Positions 6,970-12,955 of a stretch of 12,955 nucleotides of DNA are shown here, piece by piece. Position 1 is the stretch's first letter. Each line of letters starts with the position of its first letter. Below the pieces are notes generated by a model, which was not told where the DNA came from, did not search any database, and was given only the letters and a program-made list of their open reading frames with translations. Origin of the DNA: an uncultured Gemmatimonadales bacterium (GTDB lineage: Bacteria > Gemmatimonadota > Gemmatimonadetes > Longimicrobiales > Gaopeijiaceae); contig CALJKZ010000314.1 in the NCBI GenBank assembly GCA_937983085.1, positions 1 through 12,955 on the forward strand, read 5' to 3'. The position numbers and the translations under genes were made by a program.

Positions 6970-7530
6970 ATGGCGACGCGTGGCTTCCTCATCCGCTTCA
7001 TCGACATCGGCCTCATCGTGCTCTTCGGCTTCCTCATGATCAGTGACATCGAAGCCTCGTCGCGAGTGGAACTCGGGGGCACGGCCGAGGTGCAGGAGGA
7101 AGCGCCGGAGGCCGACGAGGACCAGGGCTTCATCCTGGTGGAGATCGCGGCCGACGGGGCCTTCCTTGTGGCCGAGGGGCCGTCCGATCAGCCCCTCTCC
7201 GACGCGTCCGAGACCCCGCCGGAGGCCGACGCGTCCGAGACCCCGCCGGAGGACGACACCCCGCAGGCCACGCGTCAGGGCCAGCGCGTTCGGGTCGAGT
7301 CGGTCGCGGGGCTGGAAGACGCCATGCGCATTCTCAGAGAGGCGCACCGGGCGGCGGGGCTGGAGACCGTCGTCCTCATCGAGCCCCACCCGGCGTCCGC
7401 TGTCCAGCGTACGGTGGACGTCATGGATGCGAGCGACCGACTCGGGCTGCCCAAGAGCCTGCGCATGGACATCGAGGTCGTGGGGCGTTCCGGCGCGCCG
7501 GAACCCGGTGGCTCGGAGGGGTGGCCATGA
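6970..7530 (+). CDS. ExbD/TolR-family protein 2 with acidic insert
   Basis: The 186-residue protein is a second, diverged ExbD/TolR homologue. Its helix (about residues 8-26, RFIDIGLIVLFGF) aligns position for position with ExbD-like 1 and keeps Asp12. The periplasmic part is longer: an acidic Glu/Pro/Asp-rich insert (about 41-100) contains a duplicated nonapeptide (DASETPPEA/DASETPPED, residues 78-95). The ExbD-like core resumes at about 107-171 (VVLIEPHPASAVQRTVDVMD, then LGLPKSLRMDI). The ending LGLPK-(A/S)-L is shared with ExbD-like 1, so the two arose by duplication. The stop overlaps the next gene's start by 4 bp (ATGA). It probably forms a heterodimer or alternative dimer in the channel. 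Confidence 0.9.
   Translation: MATRGFLIRFIDIGLIVLFGFLMISDIEASSRVELGGTAEVQEEAPEADEDQGFILVEIAADGAFLVAEGPSDQPLSDASETPPEADASETPPEDDTPQATRQGQRVRVESVAGLEDAMRILREAHRAAGLETVVLIEPHPASAVQRTVDVMDASDRLGLPKSLRMDIEVVGRSGAPEPGGSEGWP
7201..7254 (+). repeat. 27-bp in-frame tandem duplication
   Basis: Two adjacent 27-bp units (7201-7227 and 7228-7254) differ at a single base, giving DASETPPEA then DASETPPED in the acidic insert of ExbD-like 2. The near identity at DNA level points to a recent duplication, and the unit is in frame, so length can vary without breaking the protein. Confidence 0.95.
7515..7521 (+). promoter_or_regulatory. Ribosome binding site of the TonB/TolA-like gene
   Basis: GGAGGGG lies inside the end of the ExbD-like 2 gene, five bases before the ATG at 7527. 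It favours this ATG over the in-frame GTG at 7521, which is itself part of the G-rich run. Confidence 0.6.
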
Positions 7531-8582
7531 TCAAGCCGAAGCCCAAGCCGTCGCCGCTGGGGTCGCGGGCCGCCGCCACCCTCATGACCGTGGCCCTCCT
7601 TCTGGGGATGTGGGTCGGATTGCAGGAGCTCGCGGTTCCGGCCTTCGCGTCCGGTCGGGACGTCATCCGCGAGTTGGACCCGCTCCTCTTCGAGCGGTAC
7701 GCGACGCCACCGCCTCCCGATGAGGCGGTCACACCGGAGGAGATCGAGGCTCCCGAACCCGAACCGCCCGCCGAGGTGACATCCTTCGAGCAGGAGGTGG
7801 GCGCCGCCATGGACGAGTTGGAGCGTCTCTTCGCGTCCGAGGATCCCACGGCACCCGTATCCGAGCGCGCCGGCGAGGGGGACGTGTCGACGCCGGGCAT
7901 CGCCGAGGACGTGCCGGACGATCGGTTCGAGGCGCTCTTCGGCGGTGGCACCGAACTCGGCGTCCCCGGGGCGGCCGCCCGGCGGCCCGGACGGGGGGTG
8001 AGCCAGGGTGAGAGTGTGGGCCTGGGAATCAGCGAACGGGCGGGCACCGTCGCCGACACCACACCGTCGGACGCAGGCGCCCTGGACGTGCCGGCGGGAA
8101 TCGAGGCCGTGACGGCGACGCGGAGGGAGGCGACGACCGAGAGCGAGGTCGTCATCGGCGATTTCGACGCGGAGAGCTTCGACGGCTCGGCCGCCGATCG
8201 GCTGGCGACCTGGATGCGGGCGAACGCAGCGCCCCTCCCGGTGGGGGTGCGGGCCCACGTGAACTTCCAGCCCACCTTCCTCACGTCGGCGGTGCCCATC
8301 ACCGCGGATGGCCGCGCCTGGGATCTCTACCTGATGTTCAACGAGAGCCTCCGCGAGCTCCACATCGTCCTGGTGGAGGGCGATCGGTCCATCTACATGA
8401 TCGACCGGGGCTTCCAGGAAGAGAGTCGGTCCCTGCGCGAGGGAACCGTGAGGCGCCTCGATGGTCGTATCGTTGCGGTGGACTCCCGGACTGCTTCGGC
8501 TTCGAGTGAGCGGGCCCAGGACTTCTACAACGTATTTCTCTCCTGGTGGGAGTCGGTGAACGACGATGCTGGCAGTTCGTAG
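7527..8582 (+). CDS. TonB/TolA-like anchored periplasmic protein, C-terminal domain unrecognised
   Basis: The 351-residue protein has a Lys-rich cytoplasmic start (MIKPKPKPSP), one membrane helix (about residues 15-31), a Pro/Glu-rich segment (about 61-83, PPPPDE, APEPEPPAE), a long low-complexity acidic/Gly region (about 84-200) and a compact C-terminal domain (about 204-346). The anchor, rigid Pro-rich stalk and distal domain match the architecture of TonB and TolA, and the position directly after two ExbD-like genes supports such a role. However, the C-terminal domain (e.g. LYLMFNESLRELHIVLV at about 267-283, YMIDRGFQEE at about 290-299) does not show a TonB or TolA signature that I recognise. 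The start overlaps the previous stop (ATGA), and the end overlaps the TPR gene by 17 bp. It is likely the arm carrying force to the outer envelope; this is inference. Confidence 0.85.
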   Translation: MIKPKPKPSPLGSRAAATLMTVALLLGMWVGLQELAVPAFASGRDVIRELDPLLFERYATPPPPDEAVTPEEIEAPEPEPPAEVTSFEQEVGAAMDELERLFASEDPTAPVSERAGEGDVSTPGIAEDVPDDRFEALFGGGTELGVPGAAARRPGRGVSQGESVGLGISERAGTVADTTPSDAGALDVPAGIEAVTATRREATTESEVVIGDFDAESFDGSAADRLATWMRANAAPLPVGVRAHVNFQPTFLTSAVPITADGRAWDLYLMFNESLRELHIVLVEGDRSIYMIDRGFQEESRSLREGTVRRLDGRIVAVDSRTASASSERAQDFYNVFLSWWESVNDDAGSS

Positions 8583-10062
8583 GATCGCCCTTGCGGCGGC
8601 GCTCGGCTTCGGGCTGGGCGCATGTGGATCGGGACCTCCTCCGGCGGCGACGCCGGCTCCCGCGGGACCCACCATCGTCCCTGCCGGCGTGGATTCCACC
8701 GTTGCCGCTCAGGCCGATTCCCTCGCCGACGCGTCCTTCGTCGAGCCCGCGCAGGCCGCCGAGTCCGAGGCGCTACGCGATGAGAGTCAGCTCATGGTGG
8801 AGCGCACCGACTCCCTTTGGCTGGCCATGGCCGCGGCCCTCGATTCCGGGCGGGTGGTGACGGAGGAGGATTCCATCGCGGCCCGGGACGCCGGCACCGC
8901 GGGTGGCGCCGCCCTGGTGGAGTTGGACGAGCTCATCCGAACGTCAGATCTCGACGTCGAGAGTCTGGCTCTCCGCACCGAGATCCTGCTGGACAGCGCT
9001 CAGACGGCTCTGGAACGGGCGTTCCAGCTCAACCCCTTCGATTCCCGCAACCGAGTGTGGCTGGCTCAGGTCTACGGGCTTCAGGCGCGTCGGCTGGGGC
9101 AGGTCGAGGCGTACGATCGAGCCATCGACGAGCTGGAGAAGCTCACGCTCCTCACGCCCGATCAGCACTCCGTCTTCGGCATGCTGGCCAACAACTACTT
9201 CTACGTGGAGAACTGGGACGCGGCGGCGGTGAACTATGCCGAGGCCGAGCGTGTGTACCGCGATACGTGGGATCTCGTCGTGGAAGACGACCCGGTCCTG
9301 GACTCGGCCGTGGTCTACGCCTACGCCCAGGCTCAGGGGGATGTCCACGTCCGTCGGCTCGACGCCGACCGGGCCGTCACCGCGTACACGCGAGCCCTCG
9401 ACTTCGCGCCGTCGCCCGAGGACAGCCTGTACGTCCAGGGCGAGCTCGAGTGGATGGAGTGGGATAACCGGAACATCGCCACCGCCTTCGCCCGCGACTC
9501 GCTCCTCGCCCTGGAACAGGGCGGTGACCTCGAGGGGGCCCGCCGCGGCTACACGGACCTGCTGCCTCGCCTCTCCAGCCGGGGTGCCATGGACGAGACC
9601 GAGTGGCGCCTCGCCATCGTGGACTACAACCTCGGCAACCAGGCCGCCGCGGCCGAACGGCTCCAGGCCCTGGTGGCGCGCACGCCGACGGACGCCTCGG
9701 GAGCGCCCATCGATCCGGAGTACGCTCGGTACTTCGACGACTACGGCACACTCACCGTGAACATGGGGCGAAGTGCCCGTGCCGACGCTCGGGACAACCG
9801 CACGGCGCTCAAGTACTTCACCCAGGCCACCGAACTCACCTGGTCCGGCCAGGCGGTGGCTCACTACGAGGTGGCTCGGCTCGTACAGGGCAACGTGGAG
9901 GCCGCCCTGGAGAGCGCCAACCGCGCGCTCGCCGAGGAGGAGGCCCTCTCCACCGATCAACGGCTGGAGCTCTACCGGCTTCTCATGGAGTTGCACCGGC
10001 GGGCCGGGGATTTCGACGCAGCCCGTCGGTTCCGGGACGCCTACCGGGCGCTGCGGGGCTGA
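8566..10062 (+). CDS. TPR-repeat lipoprotein
   Basis: The 498-residue protein begins with a lipoprotein signal peptide (MLAVRRIALAAALGFGLGAC). The lipobox LGAC puts the lipidated Cys at residue 20, followed by Gly-Ser rather than Asp, which by the enterobacterial rule would mean the outer membrane. A Pro/Ala-rich linker follows to about residue 45. Helical TPR-like repeats span about 140-495: ALERAFQLNPFDSRNRVWLAQVYG (141-171 region), the pair around 201-230, AVTAYTRALDFAPS (270-283), ALKYFTQATEL (414-424) and a final pair ending ARRFRDAYRALR. TPRs are protein-binding scaffolds; the layout recalls outer-membrane partners of Tol systems such as CpoB/YbgF, though CpoB is not a lipoprotein and there is no sequence claim. 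It overlaps the upstream gene by 17 bp and is 3 bp from the next. Confidence 0.9.
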   Translation: MLAVRRIALAAALGFGLGACGSGPPPAATPAPAGPTIVPAGVDSTVAAQADSLADASFVEPAQAAESEALRDESQLMVERTDSLWLAMAAALDSGRVVTEEDSIAARDAGTAGGAALVELDELIRTSDLDVESLALRTEILLDSAQTALERAFQLNPFDSRNRVWLAQVYGLQARRLGQVEAYDRAIDELEKLTLLTPDQHSVFGMLANNYFYVENWDAAAVNYAEAERVYRDTWDLVVEDDPVLDSAVVYAYAQAQGDVHVRRLDADRAVTAYTRALDFAPSPEDSLYVQGELEWMEWDNRNIATAFARDSLLALEQGGDLEGARRGYTDLLPRLSSRGAMDETEWRLAIVDYNLGNQAAAAERLQALVARTPTDASGAPIDPEYARYFDDYGTLTVNMGRSARADARDNRTALKYFTQATELTWSGQAVAHYEVARLVQGNVEAALESANRALAEEEALSTDQRLELYRLLMELHRRAGDFDAARRFRDAYRALRG

Positions 10063-10065
10063 CCT

Positions 10066-11841
10066 GTGAGGCACCGCGGATCCCGGAGCAGGATCGGGCC
10101 CGTCCTCGTCGCCTTGGTCTGCTCAGGGATCGTGCCGTCGCCGTCGACGGCACAGGATCGGCAGGCGGTGGACTTCACCCAGGTGACGCGTCCCGTGGTG
10201 GAGGTCGCGGATGCGTCGACCATCGAGTACCTGCTCTTCGAGCTCTTCATCGAGCCTCTGCAGCCGCCGACGCGCCTGCAGGTCATCGACGTCACACAGA
10301 ACGGCTTCGGCCCGGACGACGTGATGGTGGCCTACCCCACTGTAGAGGTCTTCGTCATCCCGGAGTTCATTCCGGATTCGGTGCAGACCATCATGAGCGG
10401 ATGGACGCCGGAGGTGGAGTACCGCATGGACTCGGGAAACATGTCCAGCGACGCCCTCGCCTCCCTCATCGGGGCCGGACCCGGGGCGGAGAACCGGGCC
10501 GAAGGAGCCATACTCTACGACGTGGTTCAGGCCGTGGAGCGCAGCTACCGTGACATCCCGGTGGCCCTGCTCTTCCAGCGCGACTCGGTGGGTTTCACCT
10601 TCCAGCTCTGGGACTACAACCGGCCCGCCATGAACGAGACCGAGCGGGTGGATCTCCTCCCCGATTCGGCGGTTTCGGCCGTCCTCCAGATGCTCCAGGA
10701 GGTGGGGTACGTGCCCGGTGAGAACGTCATCGGTACGGGCCTGTCCCTCGAGTCCCGGGGCCAGGGGGTGGTGACCGTTGACCGGGCGCTCCAGGGGATG
10801 ACGCGACTCCCCACCGAACGAATGCGCCTCCTGGCCGCGCAGACCGTCCTTCTCGGGTCGTACGACCTGGACCGCTCCGGTGCCATCGATCGGGCGGTCG
10901 AGATCGATGCGCCGACGTGCGCCGTGTGGGAAGCGTTGGAGGAGGGCTTTCCGGGTTTCCTGCGGCAGTACGGCTTCGACGAATCGGGCGAGCCGTTCGT
11001 GGGTGATGCGGTGTTGGACATCGCCGAGAACGTCCGCGTCCCGGCCTACCGTCGGGCCAGCGCGTGCCTGAGGGGCGAAGTGCCACCGGATACCGATCCG
11101 AGGGACGTGGCCGAGCCCTCATCCCTTGGCGTCCTTCCGGAGTCGGTGGAGCGATTCGTACGACTGGAAGCCGCCGGTGACATCCTCCAACGCGCCGGTC
11201 GTCTGGGAACGACGTCGGCGCAGTGGGCCGCCGAGGTCCGCGACATCCTCCAGCAGCGCTTCGACCGCGACCGCTCGGGGCTCATCGATCGCCCCGTGGA
11301 GATCCGAAGCATTCCGTGCGACGTATGGCAGGCCATGGCCGCCACCCATCCGGAGTACCCGTACGGCCTGGGCTTCCTCGCGGGAGACGTATATCCCGGC
11401 GATCACCTGGGCGTGGGCCCCTCCCAACGGCAGGAGATGCTGGCCCGGTCCGGTGACTGCGTGCAGGCGAACGGACAGTTCGCCGATGGCGACGTCCCTG
11501 TCATCTCCGAGGGGCTGCGCGCCTTCCTCGACGGCCTGACCGCCGCTCAGATCGCTCGGGCCGCATCGGCAGCCGAGCCGGGATCGCTGCGCTGGGCGAC
11601 GCTGGTCCAGGGCTCGCTCCTGGCCCAGTACGATCTCGACGGGTCGGGGTACCTCGATCAGACCGATGAGGTGACCGAGATCCCGTGTCCCGTGTGGGCG
11701 ACCATCGAGGCCACCTACGGATCGCCGCTTTCCGATCTCGGCTTCAGCGCCGAGGGTCAGCACTTCGGCGACCAGATCGGCATCACCCGCGACCAGCGGA
11801 GCCTGGCCACGGCGCGCATCCGGGGGTGCAGGGAAGGCTGA
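10066..11841 (+). CDS. Secreted protein with three EF-hand-like/cysteine modules
   Basis: The 591-residue protein starts at GTG, 3 bp after the TPR gene, with a Sec signal peptide ending near PSTAQ (residues 26-30). Residues 31-240 form a domain I do not recognise. The rest holds three related modules of about 125 residues, each with a Ca-loop-like motif: YDLDRSGAID (266-275), FDRDRSGLID (399-408), YDLDGSGYLD (522-531). After each comes (E)I/V-x-x-x-(P/T)-C-x-VW (C285, C418, C541), and a second Cys follows 47-49 residues later (C334, C465, C588). The loops have the D-x-D-x-S-G-x-(I/L)-D pattern of EF-hand/dockerin loops. Loops 1 and 2 lack an acidic residue at position 12 (Glu is at 13), so calcium binding is likely but not certain. 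Cys pairs suggest disulfides and so an oxidising, extracytoplasmic location. Last gene of the operon. Confidence 0.88.
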   Translation: MRHRGSRSRIGPVLVALVCSGIVPSPSTAQDRQAVDFTQVTRPVVEVADASTIEYLLFELFIEPLQPPTRLQVIDVTQNGFGPDDVMVAYPTVEVFVIPEFIPDSVQTIMSGWTPEVEYRMDSGNMSSDALASLIGAGPGAENRAEGAILYDVVQAVERSYRDIPVALLFQRDSVGFTFQLWDYNRPAMNETERVDLLPDSAVSAVLQMLQEVGYVPGENVIGTGLSLESRGQGVVTVDRALQGMTRLPTERMRLLAAQTVLLGSYDLDRSGAIDRAVEIDAPTCAVWEALEEGFPGFLRQYGFDESGEPFVGDAVLDIAENVRVPAYRRASACLRGEVPPDTDPRDVAEPSSLGVLPESVERFVRLEAAGDILQRAGRLGTTSAQWAAEVRDILQQRFDRDRSGLIDRPVEIRSIPCDVWQAMAATHPEYPYGLGFLAGDVYPGDHLGVGPSQRQEMLARSGDCVQANGQFADGDVPVISEGLRAFLDGLTAAQIARAASAAEPGSLRWATLVQGSLLAQYDLDGSGYLDQTDEVTEIPCPVWATIEATYGSPLSDLGFSAEGQHFGDQIGITRDQRSLATARIRGCREG

Positions 11842-11871
11842 CCACCGGCTCCGGCGGGGCCGTGTCGCGCT

Positions 11872-12819
11872 TCACTCCTCCTTCGGGCGGTCCCGTAGCA
11901 AGGTGTAGTGTCCGAACATCCACGCCAGCACGAACATGAAGACGGCTCCCACCGCGAGCAGCTGGAGCTGTCGGGTTCCGGCGACCTCGGTGGTCGCCAC
12001 CATCGCCGCCTCGGTCATGCCGAGAAGAAGGTGCCCCGACGCTCGTTGTCCACCGGCTTCGAGTGATTGGACGGCGAAGTGCTTCATGACCCCGTCCAGG
12101 TCCATGCCGTCCACCATGTAGGCCTCCTGGATCTCCCCCGTGGGTGACGGGAAGGTCTCGGGCACGGTGGCTCCGATGGTGTCGGTGCCCATGGCGCTCA
12201 CACCTGCGGGCACCCGGATCATGACGCGGCCATGCCGGTCGATGACCGTGAGCGTCACGCCTTCCGGTACGTCCGCGCTGTAGACCCGATTGGCCAACTC
12301 GTCCAGATCCAGATAAGCGGCGAGGACTCCGCGGGTCTCGTCGTCCACCCTCACGGGATGGGCCAGCCCGACGATGGGCTTGGAGGTGAGTCGACCGACG
12401 ACGAACTCGCCCACGGTGAACTCCCCGCTGGCCATGGCGGCCCGGTGGTAGTACCGGTCGCCCACGAAGAGACTCTCGTCGATGGCGAGGGAGCCGCACG
12501 TGACGAAGCCGTCGGGCTCGATGAGCTGGATGGCGGTGTAGTGGTGCATGTATCCCATGATGGCCGCCAGCGCTTGGTTGCACTGCGCGCTCCGCGGTTC
12601 GCGGAAGTCGGTCATCTCGGACAGAGCGCCCAGGAGCGACTCGGTGTCCTGGAGAATCTGGCGGTAGTCGCGGCCGGCGCGGGAGGCGAGCCGCATCATC
12701 TCGTCTTCGTGGCTCTCGATGGCCGCTTCGTTGAGCGACCGGTCGGCGTGGATGAAAAGCGCGACCGCCGGGAGGAAGGCGAGAAAGACCAGAATGAAGA
12801 GTCGGGTCTGATTCGACAT
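11872..12819 (-). CDS. Stand-alone double-Cache (dCache) sensor, no output domain
   Basis: The 315-residue protein has TM1 at about residues 6-24, an extracytoplasmic domain at about 25-283 and TM2 at about 284-304. It then stops after a charged tail of about ten residues (LRDRPKEE). The extracytoplasmic part matches the dCache_1 pattern of chemoreceptors and sensor kinases: a Cys pair (C80, C108), GDRYYHRAAMASGEFTVGEFVVGRLTSKPIVGLAHPV (120-156 region) and GVLAAYLDLDEL (164-175), then a second subdomain (TLTVIDRHGRVMIRVP). There is no HAMP, kinase, GGDEF or signalling domain, so it must pass its signal to a separate partner, or have lost its output. The ATG at 12819 has GGAGGT just upstream; the in-frame extension to 12891 is Arg-rich and non-coding in style. 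It converges on the operon end with 30 bp between. Confidence 0.88.
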   Translation of the reverse strand: MSNQTRLFILVFLAFLPAVALFIHADRSLNEAAIESHEDEMMRLASRAGRDYRQILQDTESLLGALSEMTDFREPRSAQCNQALAAIMGYMHHYTAIQLIEPDGFVTCGSLAIDESLFVGDRYYHRAAMASGEFTVGEFVVGRLTSKPIVGLAHPVRVDDETRGVLAAYLDLDELANRVYSADVPEGVTLTVIDRHGRVMIRVPAGVSAMGTDTIGATVPETFPSPTGEIQEAYMVDGMDLDGVMKHFAVQSLEAGGQRASGHLLLGMTEAAMVATTEVAGTRQLQLLAVGAVFMFVLAWMFGHYTLLRDRPKEE

Positions 12820-12955
12820 GACACCTCCGCTGCTCGAGGGCCGAGCGGTTCCACCGAGCGTGGTCCGCTCGAGAGGCCGCCGCGCATCCACACGGGCTGG
12901 TTGTCATGTCAGCCGGGGACCCCGTCACATCGGCCCCTGTCGGCTCAGGGTACGA
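12820..12955. promoter_or_regulatory. Upstream region of the Cache sensor
   Basis: This 136 bp region runs to the window edge. The minus strand reads GGAGGT at 12823-12828, close before the ATG, as the ribosome binding site. A minus-strand CTGACA resembles a -35 box but has no convincing -10 at the right distance. An AGCCG/CGGCT inverted repeat lies near the right edge. No gene is supportable here. Confidence 0.35.

Noticed and set aside
5158..7530. Zorya-type defence system, which also uses MotA/MotB-like proteins
   Set aside because: No helicase, nuclease or other Zorya effector is present, and the downstream genes are exported envelope proteins, not cytoplasmic effectors.
7275..8699. Long minus-strand open frame (474 codons) opposite the ExbD-like 2 and TonB/TolA-like genes
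   Set aside because: The plus strand here has overlapping genes with RBSs, TM helices and family motifs. The antisense product is Arg/His/Gly-rich and has no recognisable feature. The same reasoning removes 6214-7389, 8944-10074 and 11783-12928 on the minus strand.
5158..10062. Canonical Tol-Pal locus
   Set aside because: No TolB propeller or OmpA-domain Pal is encoded in the operon, and the TolA-position protein has no recognisable TolA C-terminus.
12911..12948. Inverted repeat near the right edge (AGCCG with CGGCT, plus GGGG/CCCC)
   Set aside because: The stem is interrupted by a bulge and has a large loop, no T-tract follows, and short GC-rich inverted repeats are common by chance here.

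Overview
This is a GC-rich (roughly two-thirds G+C by eye) window that is almost entirely protein-coding. It comes from a diderm (outer-membrane) bacterium: it carries a lipobox lipoprotein, Sec-type signal peptides, and a TolQ/ExbB plus TolR/ExbD proton-channel set. The mix of a DUF6090-like anchored protein, a secreted LVIVD-repeat propeller, a VanZ-like protein and Ig-like domains of the kind common in Gemmatimonadota suggests that phylum. This is inference from gene style; there is no rRNA or other marker here. I see no tRNA, rRNA, CRISPR array or insertion sequence.

Layout. (1) Bases 87-2260, minus strand: a class I methyltransferase, a membrane-anchored VOC/glyoxalase-fold protein and a DUF6090-like single-pass membrane protein, read in that order. 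The last two overlap. (2) Bases 2408-3516, plus strand: a four-helix small membrane protein and a VanZ-like protein sharing a stop/start GTGA. (3) Bases 3583-4929, minus strand: a secreted LVIVD-repeat beta-propeller, convergent with the VanZ-like gene. (4) Bases 5158-11841, plus strand: a tight six-gene operon in which every junction is a gap of 6 bp or less or an overlap. It encodes an ExbB/TolQ-like channel fused to two Ig-like domains, two different ExbD/TolR-like proteins, a TonB/TolA-like anchored protein with an unrecognised C-terminal domain, a TPR lipoprotein, and a secreted protein built of three EF-hand-like/cysteine modules. (5) Bases 11872-12819, minus strand: a stand-alone double-Cache sensor with two membrane helices and no output domain.

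The main interest is region 4. It has the parts of a proton-motive-force-driven envelope machine: a channel, two plug/stator subunits, a periplasm-spanning arm, an outer-membrane-type lipoprotein and an exported calcium-binding-like protein. Several parts are unusual, and the set matches neither canonical Tol-Pal (no TolB, Pal or TolA-type C-terminus), nor Ton (no recognisable TonB C-terminus or TonB-dependent receptor), nor MotAB (no peptidoglycan-binding domain). It is the best candidate for an undescribed system. Its function cannot be read from the sequence.
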